Source: Klebsiella quasivariicola
Lineage (GTDB): Bacteria; Pseudomonadota; Gammaproteobacteria; Enterobacterales; Enterobacteriaceae
Assembly: GCF_002269255.1 (NCBI RefSeq)
Contig: NZ_CP022823.1
Coordinates: 2,914,001 to 2,978,000 of the forward strand
DNA length: 64,000 bases
Direction of reading: 5' to 3'
A model generated the notes under the pieces. The model was not told the origin of the DNA. It searched no databases and worked only from the letters and a program-made list of their open reading frames with translations. The translations under genes and the position numbers were made by a program. Shown in pieces: positions 1 through 8,254 of this stretch (position 1 is its first letter; every line of letters begins with the position of its first letter).

Positions 1-848
1 GGCACCACGTCAGCGACCAGTTCCGCCCCCGCTTTTTCCCACTGCGGACGCCCGGCAACAAAATTATCCTCAATGACCCACTGACGGAAGGGTTCGCAGG
101 CCACCCCGGCCGGGTCGCGTACCCCGGTCAGCTGTGCAATTTTATCGAGGGTTTCCGGCGTAACGGCCGGGACAATCCGGTCCACCATCGTCGACGGGAA
201 GGTCACGTTCTGTGCAATCCACGCGGCAAGATCCTCGTCTAATGCCCGGGCGTAGGCGCAGACGACGTTGCGCATGACGTGGCCATTTTCCGGCATGTTA
301 TCGCAGGACATCACGGTAAAAGCAGGCAGGCCCGCTTTTTTACGGCGAGCTAAGGCCTCCACCACCACGCCCGGCGCCGATTTCGGCTGATGCGGGTTCT
401 GCAGATCGGCGACGATCAGCGGATGATCGAGCTGCAACTCACCGCTGGCCGGAGAGTGGCAATAGCCTTTCTCAGTAATGGTCAGGGAGACAATGGCCAC
501 CTGCGGCTCACACATCGCCGCCAGCACCGTTTCGAGTCCGTCGACCTGCGCATGCAGGGCCTGCTTCACGACGCCGACCACGCGCGCCGTCCACGCGTCG
601 GCGGACATTTCGGCTACGGTAAACAGCAGGTCCTGCTGTTTCAGATCGGCGATTTGTTGTTCGCCACCAATCAAATTCACTTCGGTATAGCCCCAGTCGC
701 TACCGTGGTCGCTGGCCAGCATATCGGCGTACACCGCCTGATGGGCACGGTGAAACGCGCCAAAGCCAAGGTGGACAATACGGGGGATCAGTGCGCTGCG
801 ATCGTAGCCAGGCAGCGTGGCGCGAGCGGTTAAGAGGGTGTTTTCCAT
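1..848 (-). CDS. ydfI: Mannitol dehydrogenase family oxidoreductase (YdfI-like), 3' end missing
   Basis: Reading the minus strand from an ATG at 848 gives an uninterrupted frame that runs off the window at base 1 (about 282 residues seen). The N-terminus has the nucleotide-binding signature of the polyol/fructuronate dehydrogenase family (VHLGFGAFHRAHQ, residues 25-37), followed by SLTITEKGY and MSCDNMPENGH, which are typical of this family. The protein closely resembles E. coli YdfI as I remember it. These enzymes oxidise or reduce sugar acids or polyols such as mannonate/fructuronate with NAD(P); the substrate here cannot be read from sequence. It lies 267 bp downstream of a hexuronate-type MFS transporter on the same strand, so a shared sugar-acid role is likely. 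The C-terminal domain lies outside the window. Confidence 0.85.
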   Translation of the reverse strand, partial: MENTLLTARATLPGYDRSALIPRIVHLGFGAFHRAHQAVYADMLASDHGSDWGYTEVNLIGGEQQIADLKQQDLLFTVAEMSADAWTARVVGVVKQALHAQVDGLETVLAAMCEPQVAIVSLTITEKGYCHSPASGELQLDHPLIVADLQNPHQPKSAPGVVVEALARRKKAGLPAFTVMSCDNMPENGHVMRNVVCAYARALDEDLAAWIAQNVTFPSTMVDRIVPAVTPETLDKIAQLTGVRDPAGVACEPFRQWVIEDNFVAGRPQWEKAGAELVADVV

Positions 849-964
849 GATGACTCTCATTGTTATGTGTCTCATCAACCATTCTCGGGGAGAACTCTCG
901 AGGAGAATGCCTTTGTGCCACCCACCTTCTCACGCAATTGGTATAACATCTTTGATTTCTGTCA

Positions 965-979
965 ACTACCATACAAGAA
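965..979. promoter_or_regulatory. Repeated operator-like motif upstream of the ydfI-like gene
   Basis: The 15-mer ACTACCATACAAGAA lies 117-131 bp upstream of the oxidoreductase start and occurs again, identically, upstream of the neighbouring transporter (2459-2473). Including flanks, GTC(A/G) precedes both copies. A sequence resembling a UxuR/ExuR half-site (ATTGGTATAAC) lies nearby at about 938-948. Binding by a GntR-family regulator is an inference. Confidence 0.5.
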
Positions 980-1115
980 GATCTTACCTGATAATGTTTC
1001 GGGCATGGCTGGCTACCCTCACCGCAGGGACGGGGTAGTAAAAGGCAACGGAAAGGGAAGAACATGGCGGCCGCGCGTCCCTGCGGGCCTGCTGTTAACG
1101 GCTTAACGAGTGTCG

Positions 1116-2402
1116 TTAGTCAATGCGGGTTCTGACGATAAAGAAGTAGCAGAGCGCTCCGGCAAAGGTCACCCCGGCGGCGATGACCAGCGCCAGATTG
1201 AAAGAATGGGTGGTATCCACTACCCATCCGGTGACGATCGGCGCGAACGAGGCAAACACAAAACTGCCAAAGTTCTGAATAGCTGCCACCGAGGCCACTT
1301 TGTGTTCCGCCACCAGCACCTGCACCAGTCCCCAGGCCGAGGTCCCGGCGAAATGAACGCAGAATAACGCCATGGAGATGAAAGCGACCGCCTGGGTCGG
1401 GGTGGACGATTGCACCACCAGCAGGGTCCCCAGCGCCGACAGCACCAGACCGATAACGATCGCCGTTTTGCGGGTCTTCGCCAGATCGTAGCCTCTGCGC
1501 GCCAGGGCATCAACCACCAGGCCGTTGACCCACATGCCCACCGCCGCGGCAAGGAACGGGATCGCCGCCACCCAGCCGGTGCGCGCCAGGCTTAACCCTT
1601 GCTGCGCCTGCAAATAGCCGGGCAGCCAGGCGATATATAACCAGCCGGTGTAGTTCACACCGGAGAAGCCCAGGATCATCCCCCAGGTGGTGCGCCGTTT
1701 GAACAGCGCCAGCCACTCACTGAACTTCAGCGCCGGGCGGGCCACCTCCTCGCTGGCCAGATAGCGCTGCTCCTCCTCCTGCAGGGAGAAGTGCCGGCGG
1801 TTTCGGTAGCCGACATACCAGCACAGACCGACCAAGATCCCGGCTAAGCCAATCACCACAAACATCATCCGCCAGCCCCAGGCCAGCTGCATAATGACCA
1901 GGGCCGGCGGTGCGATGGCCTGACCCAGCACCGTCGAGGAGTTAAAAATCCCTACCGCCGTGCCGCGCTCTCTTTGCGCATACCAGTCGTTGATCGATTT
2001 CACGCCGGCAGGCATAAACGGCGCTTCGCCGATCCCGAGCCCAATGCGCAGCAAAATAAAATGTGAAAACGAATTGACCATTCCGGTCAGGGCCTGCATC
2101 GCAGACCAGAAAATCAGTCCGGCGCCCAGCACAATCCGCGGCCCGACGCGATCGAGCAAAATACCAGACGGCAGTTGCGCAAAGCCGTAGGAGAGCGAGA
2201 AGGCGGAGAGCAGTACCCCGAACTCGGTGGCGCTCAGCCCCAGATCGGCGCGTATCGCCTCCCCGGCGACACTGAGCGAAGAGCGATCAAGAAAGTTAAC
2301 GATACCGGCGATAAATAACAGCGTTAACGTGATCTTCTGCACCCGACGAATGCGCAGGGGCGTCGCGCCCGGATGGGCGGTAAGTGTATCGATGGCCATC
2401 AT
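1116..2402 (-). CDS. MFS transporter, anion:cation symporter (hexuronate/galactonate) type
   Basis: This is a 428-residue, 12-helix major facilitator. The first helix reads LLFIAGIVNFLDRSSLSVA, matching ACS-family proteins (ExuT, GarP, DgoT), and the loop 2-3 region has LPSGILLDRVGPR. It probably imports a sugar acid in symport with protons across the inner membrane. AAGGAA sits just before two consecutive ATGs; the second (2399) has the better spacing, so the true start may be one codon later. It is upstream of and co-oriented with the YdfI-like oxidoreductase and shares its upstream 15-bp motif, so the two probably form one regulon. The substrate is not assignable from sequence. Confidence 0.88.
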   Translation of the reverse strand: MMAIDTLTAHPGATPLRIRRVQKITLTLLFIAGIVNFLDRSSLSVAGEAIRADLGLSATEFGVLLSAFSLSYGFAQLPSGILLDRVGPRIVLGAGLIFWSAMQALTGMVNSFSHFILLRIGLGIGEAPFMPAGVKSINDWYAQRERGTAVGIFNSSTVLGQAIAPPALVIMQLAWGWRMMFVVIGLAGILVGLCWYVGYRNRRHFSLQEEEQRYLASEEVARPALKFSEWLALFKRRTTWGMILGFSGVNYTGWLYIAWLPGYLQAQQGLSLARTGWVAAIPFLAAAVGMWVNGLVVDALARRGYDLAKTRKTAIVIGLVLSALGTLLVVQSSTPTQAVAFISMALFCVHFAGTSAWGLVQVLVAEHKVASVAAIQNFGSFVFASFAPIVTGWVVDTTHSFNLALVIAAGVTFAGALCYFFIVRTRID

Positions 2403-2458
2403 TGTTCCTTACAGAGTCATAACCAAATATGATGTCTGATAAGTAAGGCAACAGGTCG

Positions 2459-2473
2459 ACTACCATACAAGAA
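2459..2473. promoter_or_regulatory. Repeated operator-like motif upstream of the MFS transporter
   Basis: This is the second exact copy of ACTACCATACAAGAA, 57-71 bp upstream of the transporter start. It is in the same orientation relative to its gene as the copy at 965-979. Two identical 15-mers placed upstream of two functionally linked genes suggest a shared regulator, which is not encoded in the window. Confidence 0.5.
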
Positions 2474-2511
2474 TCAGGGTTAAAAAAGGTGGCCGGGATC
2501 ACACAGGTGAT

Positions 2512-2838
2512 TCACGCCCGTCCCCAGCCCGCCACGATAATCAGCATCCCACACAGGGCGATGGCCGCCCCCGCCCAGTCGTAAAAGCTCAGTTTGACCC
2601 CGTCCACCACCCGCAGCCAGAGCAATGCGGTACAGACGTAGACCCCACCGTAAGCGGCATACACCCGTCCGCTGGCGGCAGGATGGAGCGTCAGGAGCCA
2701 GACGAAGAGCGCCAGGGCCAGAGCGGTGGGGATCAGCAAGAGCGGCGTGGCCCCGCGTTTTAACCATAACCATGGCAGATAACAGCCGATGATTTCACAC
2801 AGGGCAGTAGCGAAGAACAGCAGCGTTGTTTTGAGCAT
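2512..2838 (-). CDS. ynfA: YnfA family inner-membrane protein (UPF0060)
   Basis: A 108-residue protein with four predicted transmembrane helices (about 4-22, 31-49, 60-78 and 86-104), starting MLKTTLLFFATALCEI. Length and sequence match the YnfA family, which resembles small multidrug resistance transporters. The frame is open 21 codons further upstream, but the start at 2838 gives the family length. No strong Shine-Dalgarno is visible. It is divergent from ynfB, as in E. coli. A small-molecule efflux role is suggested by family similarity only. Confidence 0.88.
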   Translation of the reverse strand: MLKTTLLFFATALCEIIGCYLPWLWLKRGATPLLLIPTALALALFVWLLTLHPAASGRVYAAYGGVYVCTALLWLRVVDGVKLSFYDWAGAAIALCGMLIIVAGWGRA

Positions 2839-2982
2839 TAAAAGATTCGTAAAAGAGACCAGCCGTTGAACTATTCTACGCGATAATGGCGCCTGCCCCA
2901 CGCTGTTTTGTCGGCTATGCCCGGTAAAAGAGCTGTAGTAAACTTAACCTGAGGGTTAACCCATCACTTAAAGGAAATCGTG

Positions 2983-3324
2983 ATGAACATGACACTGAAC
3001 AAACGCTGGTGCCTGACCGCCATTCTGGCGTTAAGCGCCGTGGTCTACACCTCCAGCTCGTTCGCCGCTACCGACCGGCTGGTGATTGAATCTGGCGACA
3101 GCGCGCAAAGCCGTCAACAGGCGTCGATGGAAAAAGAGCAATGGAACGACACCCGCAGCCTGCGCCAGAAAGTAAATAAACGGGCGGAAAAAGAGTGGGA
3201 CAAAACCGATGTCGCTTTCGACGCGCAGGATAACTGCCAGAAAAGCGCCAACGTCAACGCCTACTGGGAGCCGAACACCCTGCGCTGCCTTGATCGTCGC
3301 ACCGGTCGGGCTATCAATCCCTGA
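2983..3324 (+). CDS. ynfB: YnfB family periplasmic protein (UPF0482)
   Basis: 113 residues. An N-terminal signal peptide (about residues 1-28, ending SSFA-A) is followed by a charged mature region with LVIESGDSAQSRQ and EKEQWNDTRSLRQKVN, which I recognise from E. coli YnfB. Two cysteines near the C-terminus (DNCQKS and LRCLDR) could form a disulphide. An in-frame GTG lies directly upstream at 2980, but AAGGAAA is better spaced for the ATG at 2983, and that start gives the E. coli length. The function is unknown; export to the periplasm is inferred from the signal peptide. Confidence 0.88.
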   Translation: MNMTLNKRWCLTAILALSAVVYTSSSFAATDRLVIESGDSAQSRQQASMEKEQWNDTRSLRQKVNKRAEKEWDKTDVAFDAQDNCQKSANVNAYWEPNTLRCLDRRTGRAINP

Positions 3325-3343
3325 TCTGCCTCCTGACAACGCT

Positions 3344-3365
3344 GGCGCCTGCGGGCGCCGCCTTT
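3344..3365 (+). terminator. Candidate terminator after ynfB
   Basis: Perfect 6-bp GC stem GGCGCC-TGCG-GGCGCC at 3344-3359, followed by a weak T-run (GCCTTTCC), 20 bp past the ynfB stop. Confidence 0.4.
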
Positions 3366-3402
3366 CCTATTGTTCTGTTCAGCTTTAACCACAGGATTAC
3401 CC

Positions 3403-3963
3403 ATGACCGACGCGCTACACGTCAGACTCCGCCCCCTTGAGCGCGAAGATTTGCGCTTTGTCCACCAGCTCGATAACAACGCCAGCGTAATGCGCTACTG
3501 GTTTGAAGAGCCGTATGAGGCCTTCGTTGAACTTTCCGATCTCTACGACAAACATATTCACGATCAAAGCGAGCGCCGCTTTGTCATCGAATGCAACGGC
3601 GATAAAGCCGGACTGGTCGAGCTGGTTGAGATCAACCATGTGCACCGCCGGGCCGAGTTCCAGATCATCATCTCTCCCGAATTCCAGGGAAAAGGCCTCG
3701 CCACACGCGCCGCGCGGCTGGCCATGGACTATGGCTTTACCGTGCTCAATCTGTATAAGCTGTATCTTATCGTCGATAAAGAGAATGAAAAAGCGATCCA
3801 TATTTACCGCAAGCTCGGCTTTATGGTCGAGGGTGAACTGATCCATGAGTTTTTCATTAACGGCGAGTACCGCAACACCATCCGCATGTGTCTGTTCCAG
3901 CATCAGTATCTGGCCGAGCACAAAACACCCGGCCCCTCTCTGCTGAAGCCGACGGCTCAGTAA
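3403..3963 (+). CDS. speG: Spermidine N1-acetyltransferase
   Basis: A 186-residue GNAT acetyltransferase. The acetyl-CoA pyrophosphate loop is visible as SPEFQGKGLATRA (about residues 87-99), and the N-terminal region LRPLEREDLRFVHQLDNN together with MRYWFEEPYEAFVEL is characteristic of SpeG. It transfers acetyl from acetyl-CoA to spermidine or spermine, detoxifying excess polyamine in the cytosol. The start at 3403 gives the same length as the E. coli enzyme; the open frame begins 11 codons earlier. It is convergent with ynfC and their ends overlap by 7 bp. A candidate spermidine exporter, mdtJI, lies 16 kb away in the same window. Confidence 0.95.
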   Translation: MTDALHVRLRPLEREDLRFVHQLDNNASVMRYWFEEPYEAFVELSDLYDKHIHDQSERRFVIECNGDKAGLVELVEINHVHRRAEFQIIISPEFQGKGLATRAARLAMDYGFTVLNLYKLYLIVDKENEKAIHIYRKLGFMVEGELIHEFFINGEYRNTIRMCLFQHQYLAEHKTPGPSLLKPTAQ

Positions 3964-4667
3964 TAGTCGATGCGGTTTTTAATCGTGTAGTGGCGGGTCA
4001 GCGGCGGCTGCACGCTTTCATCGATAACCTGCAGTTCACAGCTCAGCGGATTGTCGTGGCGATCGTAGTCGCAGGTCTGGCGCACCGTGCCCAGCGTGCG
4101 TTCGTTGAAGGTGCTAATGGCGGTATAGTCCATTTTCTTGCGAGGGTCCTTCGACGGCGTGGAGGCAACGGTAAATTGCTCTTCTTTGGCAGTGGTGGTT
4201 TTTCCCAGCGGATAGCCATCGCTGTCATAACGATAGGTGGCGGTGGTCTCTTTGCCGCGGGCGCTAATAATAAAACCGTTCTCATCCGTCTCCCAGATCA
4301 CCCCGGCGGCGGGCATCTCTGCCAGTTGACACTTGCCCTGCAACCGTAGCCGCTTCTCGTGGGTGCGTCCATCGACATAATAGTTGGCGTCCAGCAGCAG
4401 CGTGGCGCCGGTATTGTTCTCCCTATCTTCCAGGGTCAGGAGATCAAAACACCCCTCTTTTGACAGCTGAGCGCTTACCTTTTTTACCACCACATCGTGT
4501 TCATCCAGTAGCGTCTGGCTGAAATCTTTCACCGGCCCACGCAGCGGATCGAACTCAAATTCATTGGAAAAACTCGCCATCTCCGGGGTGAAGGCTTCCG
4601 GAGCGCTTTGGCGGTCGCACGCCGTCAGCAGCAGCGCTGCCGGGATCAGCCAATACAATCTTTTCAC
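3957..4667 (-). CDS. ynfC: YnfC family lipoprotein (UPF0257)
   Basis: 236 residues from a GTG start at 4667. The N-terminus is a lipoprotein signal, with lipobox LLTAC giving Cys at residue 17. The mature part has short RHS-like motifs (YRYDSDGYPLGKTT and CDYDRHDNPLSCE). Choosing GTG places the signal peptide at the start and gives the E. coli YnfC length; the upstream in-frame ATG at 4697 would add ten residues before it. The product is probably anchored in the envelope. Function unknown. The 3' end overlaps speG by 7 bp tail to tail. Confidence 0.87.
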   Translation of the reverse strand: MKRLYWLIPAALLLTACDRQSAPEAFTPEMASFSNEFEFDPLRGPVKDFSQTLLDEHDVVVKKVSAQLSKEGCFDLLTLEDRENNTGATLLLDANYYVDGRTHEKRLRLQGKCQLAEMPAAGVIWETDENGFIISARGKETTATYRYDSDGYPLGKTTTAKEEQFTVASTPSKDPRKKMDYTAISTFNERTLGTVRQTCDYDRHDNPLSCELQVIDESVQPPLTRHYTIKNRIDYY

Positions 4668-4768
4668 AGGCGATTCCTTTTGTGTACATCCGATCATATT
4701 AGCAAATACAATTGTTTACACCAGTTCTGCTATGCTTAATTCTGGATAACATCGATAAGGAGTGTAAG

Positions 4769-5038
4769 ATGAAACTATCCCTGTGGACAGGCGCCGCACT
4801 ACTGCTGTGCTCCACCACCGTGCTGGCCGCGCCCGATTCCTGTGAACGGGTAAAGAGCGAAATACAGCAAAAGATCATCAATAATGGCGTACCGGAAACG
4901 GCCTTCAGCCTGGCCATTGTGCCCAACGATCAGGCAGATCAGGCCGGCGTTCAGGTAGTGGGACATTGCGCCAATGACACCTTTAAAATTACCTATACGC
5001 GTAACAGCGATACCCCCGTCGAAAGCGACACTCAGTAA
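4769..5038 (+). CDS. ynfD: YnfD family small secreted protein (DUF1161)
   Basis: 89 residues: signal peptide (about 1-20, ending VLA-A), then a short domain with SCERVKSEIQQKIINNGV and VVGHCANDTFKITY. Two cysteines in the mature region may pair. TAAGGAG lies 7 bp before the ATG. This is the DUF1161 family, of unknown function, in the same place as E. coli ynfD, just upstream of the ynfE operon. A strong inverted repeat follows the stop codon. Confidence 0.85.
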   Translation: MKLSLWTGAALLLCSTTVLAAPDSCERVKSEIQQKIINNGVPETAFSLAIVPNDQADQAGVQVVGHCANDTFKITYTRNSDTPVESDTQ

Positions 5039-5061
5039 GCCTTTCCCGGCTTTCAAATGAA

Positions 5062-5095
5062 AGATCTTATCTCTGGTTGACCAGGGATAAGATCT
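5062..5095. terminator. Near-perfect 16-bp inverted repeat between ynfD and ynfE
   Basis: AGATCTTATCTCTGGT and ACCAGGGATAAGATCT pair over 16 positions with one G-U and almost no loop. No T-run follows, so it is not a textbook intrinsic terminator. It could stop ynfD transcription, form part of the ynfE leader, or bind a dimeric regulator. Confidence 0.5.
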
Positions 5096-5189
5096 GCTGG
5101 CTACCCATAACGTATTATCGCTCACCCCTGCGTCTGTTGATGACGCGGGCGGCCCTTCTCCGCACAGCATAACTATCATGGAGTGAGCA

Positions 5190-7625
5190 ATGTCGAATCA
5201 GGAATCCCCCGGCGGCGTCACCCGACGCGCGCTCATCAAATCCACAGCCCTCGGTTCTCTGGCGCTGGCCGCCGGCGGCCTCACCCTGCCCTTTACGCTG
5301 CGCAGCGCCGCGGCGGCAGTGCAGCAGGCTACCGGCGACACGACCCGCGTCGTCTGGGGTGCCTGTTCGGTTAACTGCGGCAGCCGCTGCGCGTTGCGAT
5401 TGCACGTGCGGGATGACGAGGTTATTTACGTTGAGACAGATAACACCGGCGACGACCGCTACGGCGACCATCAGGTGCGCGCCTGCCTGCGCGGGCGTTC
5501 AATTCGCCGGCGCATTAACCACCCGGATCGCCTTAACTACCCGATGAAACGCGTTGGTAAACGCGGAGAAGGCAAATTTGTCCGCATCAGCTGGCAGGAG
5601 GCGCTGGATACCCTCGCCGACCGCCTGAAAAGCGTGGTGGCGCAGTACGGTAATGAAGCGGTGTACATTAACTACTCTTCGGAAATTGTCGGCGGCAACA
5701 TCACCCGTTCGTCGCCTTCCGCTTCGCCGGTCACGCGGCTGATGAACTGTTACGGCGGCTCGCTCAATCAGTACGGTACCTATAGTACCGCCCAGATTGC
5801 CTGCGCCATGCCCTACACCTACGGCAGTAACGACGGCAACAGCACCTCGGATATTGAAAACAGTAAGCTGGTGGTGATGTTCGGCAACAACCCGGCGGAA
5901 ACCCGGATGAGCGGCGGCGGTATAACCTGGTATCTGGAGCAGGCCCGCGAGCGCTCGAACGCCCGGATGATCGTTATCGATCCGCGCTACACCGATACCG
6001 CCGCCGGTCGGGAAGATGAGTGGATCCCTATTCGCCCCGGCACCGACGCCGCACTGGTGGCCGGTATCGCCTGGGTGCTGATTAACGAAAATCTGGTGGA
6101 CCAGCCTTTTCTCGATAAATACTGCGTTGGCTACGACGAGAAAACGCTGCCGGAAGGCGCCCCGGCCAACGGCCATTATAAGGCCTATATTCTCGGCGAA
6201 GGCGATGACGGGATCGCCAAAACGCCGCAGTGGGCCTCGCGCATTACCGGTATCCCTGCCGATCGCATCATCAAACTGGCGCGCGAAATCGGTATGAGCA
6301 AACCGGCGTACATCTGCCAGGGCTGGGGACCGCAGCGCCAGGCCAACGGTGAGCTTTCCGCCCGGGCGATCGCCATGCTGCCGATCTTAACCGGCAACGT
6401 CGGCATTAACGGCGGCAACAGCGGCGCCCGCGAGTCAACCTACACCATCACCATTGAGCGCCTGCCGGTGCTGGAAAACCCGGTCAAGACCGCCATCTCC
6501 TGCTTCACCTGGACCGACGCCATTGCCCGTGGCCCGGAGATGACCGCCACCCGCGACGGCGTGCGCGGCAAAGAGAAGCTGGATGTGCCGATCAAGTTCC
6601 TGTGGAACTATGCGGGCAACACCATCATTAACCAGCACTCCGACATCAATAAGACCCACGATATTCTGCAGGATGAGAGTAAATGCGAAACCATCGTGGT
6701 TATCGACAACTTTATGACCTCCTCGGCGAAATATGCCGACCTGCTGCTGCCCGACCTGATGACCGTCGAGCAGGAAGATATCATCCCTAATGATTACGCG
6801 GGCAATATGGGCTATCTGATTTTTATCCAGCCCGCCACCTCGGCGAAGTTCGAACGCAAACCGATTTACTGGATCTTAAGTGAAGTCGCGAAACGACTCG
6901 GCGACGACGTATACCAGCGCTTTACCGAGGGGCGCACCCAGGAACAGTGGTTGCAATATCTGTATGCCAAAATGGTGGCGAAAGATCCGGCGCTGCCGGA
7001 CTACGACGACCTGAAGCAGATGGGCATCTACAAGCGTAAAGATCCGAACGGCCACTTCGTCGCTTACCAGGATTTCCGCCGCGATCCCGACGCGCATCCG
7101 CTCAAAACGCCGTCCGGCAAAATTGAAATCTACTCCAGTCGGCTCGCCGAGATTGCCGCGCGCTGGCAGCTGGAGAAAGACGAAGTCATCAGCCCACTGC
7201 CGATCTACGCCTCCACATTTGAAGGCTGGGACGATCCGTTGCGCAGTCAGTACCCGCTGCAGCTGTTTGGTTTTCACTATAAAGCGCGCACCCATTCCAG
7301 CTATGGCAATGTGGACGTGCTGCAGGCCGCCTGCCGTCAGGAAGTGTGGATCAACCCGCTCGATGCCGAGAAACGCGGGATTAAAAACGGCGATCTGGTG
7401 CGGGTGTTCAACCCGCGCGGCGAAGTCCGTCTTCCGGCGAAAGTGACCCCGCGCATCATGCCGGGGGTCTCAGCGATGGGCCAGGGCGCCTGGCACGACG
7501 CCAATATGGCCGGCGATCGGGTCGACCATGGCGCCTGCATGAATACCCTGACCACCCACCGTCCGTCGCCGCTGGCGAAGGGGAATCCGCAGCATACCAA
7601 CCTGGTCGACATCGAGAAGGTGTAA
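5190..7625 (+). CDS. ynfE: Tat-exported DMSO-reductase-family molybdoenzyme, catalytic subunit (YnfE/YnfF, selenate reductase)
   Basis: 811 residues. A twin-arginine signal (TRRALIK, residues 11-17, then a hydrophobic stretch to about 44) sends the folded enzyme to the periplasm. Cys59, Cys63, Cys67 and Cys99 have the spacing of the N-terminal 4Fe-4S cluster of DmsA-type enzymes. Ser199, in YGTYSTAQ, is the likely molybdenum ligand. The rest is the bis-MGD-binding domain set to the C-terminal ASTFEGW...QLFGFHYK region. By homology it reduces selenate or other oxyanions/S-oxides anaerobically, with YnfG, YnfH and the chaperone DmsD encoded next. E. coli has two tandem catalytic copies (ynfE and ynfF); only one is present here, and I cannot say which is the orthologue. 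GGAGTGA precedes the ATG. Confidence 0.93.
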   Translation: MSNQESPGGVTRRALIKSTALGSLALAAGGLTLPFTLRSAAAAVQQATGDTTRVVWGACSVNCGSRCALRLHVRDDEVIYVETDNTGDDRYGDHQVRACLRGRSIRRRINHPDRLNYPMKRVGKRGEGKFVRISWQEALDTLADRLKSVVAQYGNEAVYINYSSEIVGGNITRSSPSASPVTRLMNCYGGSLNQYGTYSTAQIACAMPYTYGSNDGNSTSDIENSKLVVMFGNNPAETRMSGGGITWYLEQARERSNARMIVIDPRYTDTAAGREDEWIPIRPGTDAALVAGIAWVLINENLVDQPFLDKYCVGYDEKTLPEGAPANGHYKAYILGEGDDGIAKTPQWASRITGIPADRIIKLAREIGMSKPAYICQGWGPQRQANGELSARAIAMLPILTGNVGINGGNSGARESTYTITIERLPVLENPVKTAISCFTWTDAIARGPEMTATRDGVRGKEKLDVPIKFLWNYAGNTIINQHSDINKTHDILQDESKCETIVVIDNFMTSSAKYADLLLPDLMTVEQEDIIPNDYAGNMGYLIFIQPATSAKFERKPIYWILSEVAKRLGDDVYQRFTEGRTQEQWLQYLYAKMVAKDPALPDYDDLKQMGIYKRKDPNGHFVAYQDFRRDPDAHPLKTPSGKIEIYSSRLAEIAARWQLEKDEVISPLPIYASTFEGWDDPLRSQYPLQLFGFHYKARTHSSYGNVDVLQAACRQEVWINPLDAEKRGIKNGDLVRVFNPRGEVRLPAKVTPRIMPGVSAMGQGAWHDANMAGDRVDHGACMNTLTTHRPSPLAKGNPQHTNLVDIEKV

Positions 7626-7635
7626 GGAGTAAACC

Positions 7636-8253
7636 ATGAGCACGCAATATGGATTCTTTATCGACTCCGCTCGCTGTACCGGGTGCAAGACCTGCGAGCT
7701 GGCCTGTAAGGACTACAAGAATCTCACACCCGAGGTCAGCTTCCGCCGTATTTACGAATATGCCGGCGGCGACTGGCAGGAGGACAACGGCGTCTGGCAA
7801 CAGAACGTTTTTGCTTATTACCTCTCCATCGCCTGCAACCACTGCGAAGATCCGGCCTGTACCAAGGTCTGTCCGAGCGGCGCAATGCACAAGCGCGAAG
7901 ACGGTTTTGTGGTGGTCAACGAAGATGTCTGTATTGGCTGCCGCTACTGCCATATGGCCTGTCCCTACGGCGCGCCGCAGTACAACGCCGACAAAGGCCA
8001 TATGACCAAGTGCGATGGCTGCCATGAGCGCGTCGCCGAGGGGAAAAAACCGATCTGCGTCGAGTCCTGCCCGCTGCGGGCGCTTGATTTCGGTCCGATT
8101 GCCGAGCTGCGCGCAAAGCACGGCCAGCTGGCCGCGGTGGCGCCGCTGCCGTCGGCGCACTTCACCCGGCCGAGCATTGTGATCAAACCTAACGCCAATG
8201 CCCGGCCGTGTGGTGATACCACCGGTTACCTGGCGAATCCGAAGGAGGTGTGA
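7636..8253 (+). CDS. ynfG: Four-cluster ferredoxin subunit of the YnfE complex (DmsB-like)
   Basis: 205 residues with four cysteine groups for 4Fe-4S clusters: CTGCKTCELAC (about 14-24), CNHCEDPACTKVC, CIGCRYCHMAC and CDGCHE...CVESC. This is the electron-transfer chain of DmsB/YnfG-type subunits, carrying electrons from the membrane anchor to the molybdenum centre. It has no signal peptide of its own, so it is presumably carried out with the Tat-signalled catalytic subunit. It starts 10 bp after ynfE, with AAGGAG before the ATG, and ends 1 bp before ynfH: one operon. Confidence 0.94.
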   Translation: MSTQYGFFIDSARCTGCKTCELACKDYKNLTPEVSFRRIYEYAGGDWQEDNGVWQQNVFAYYLSIACNHCEDPACTKVCPSGAMHKREDGFVVVNEDVCIGCRYCHMACPYGAPQYNADKGHMTKCDGCHERVAEGKKPICVESCPLRALDFGPIAELRAKHGQLAAVAPLPSAHFTRPSIVIKPNANARPCGDTTGYLANPKEV

Positions 8254-8254
8254 G

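Noticed and set aside
700..1065. 121-codon minus-strand ORF upstream of and into the ydfI-like gene
   Set aside because: Overlaps the recognised oxidoreductase in another frame and contains the operator motif.
5041..5189. FNR box upstream of ynfE
   Set aside because: The best candidate, TTGACCAGGGATAA, matches the second half-site poorly, so it is not listed as a site.
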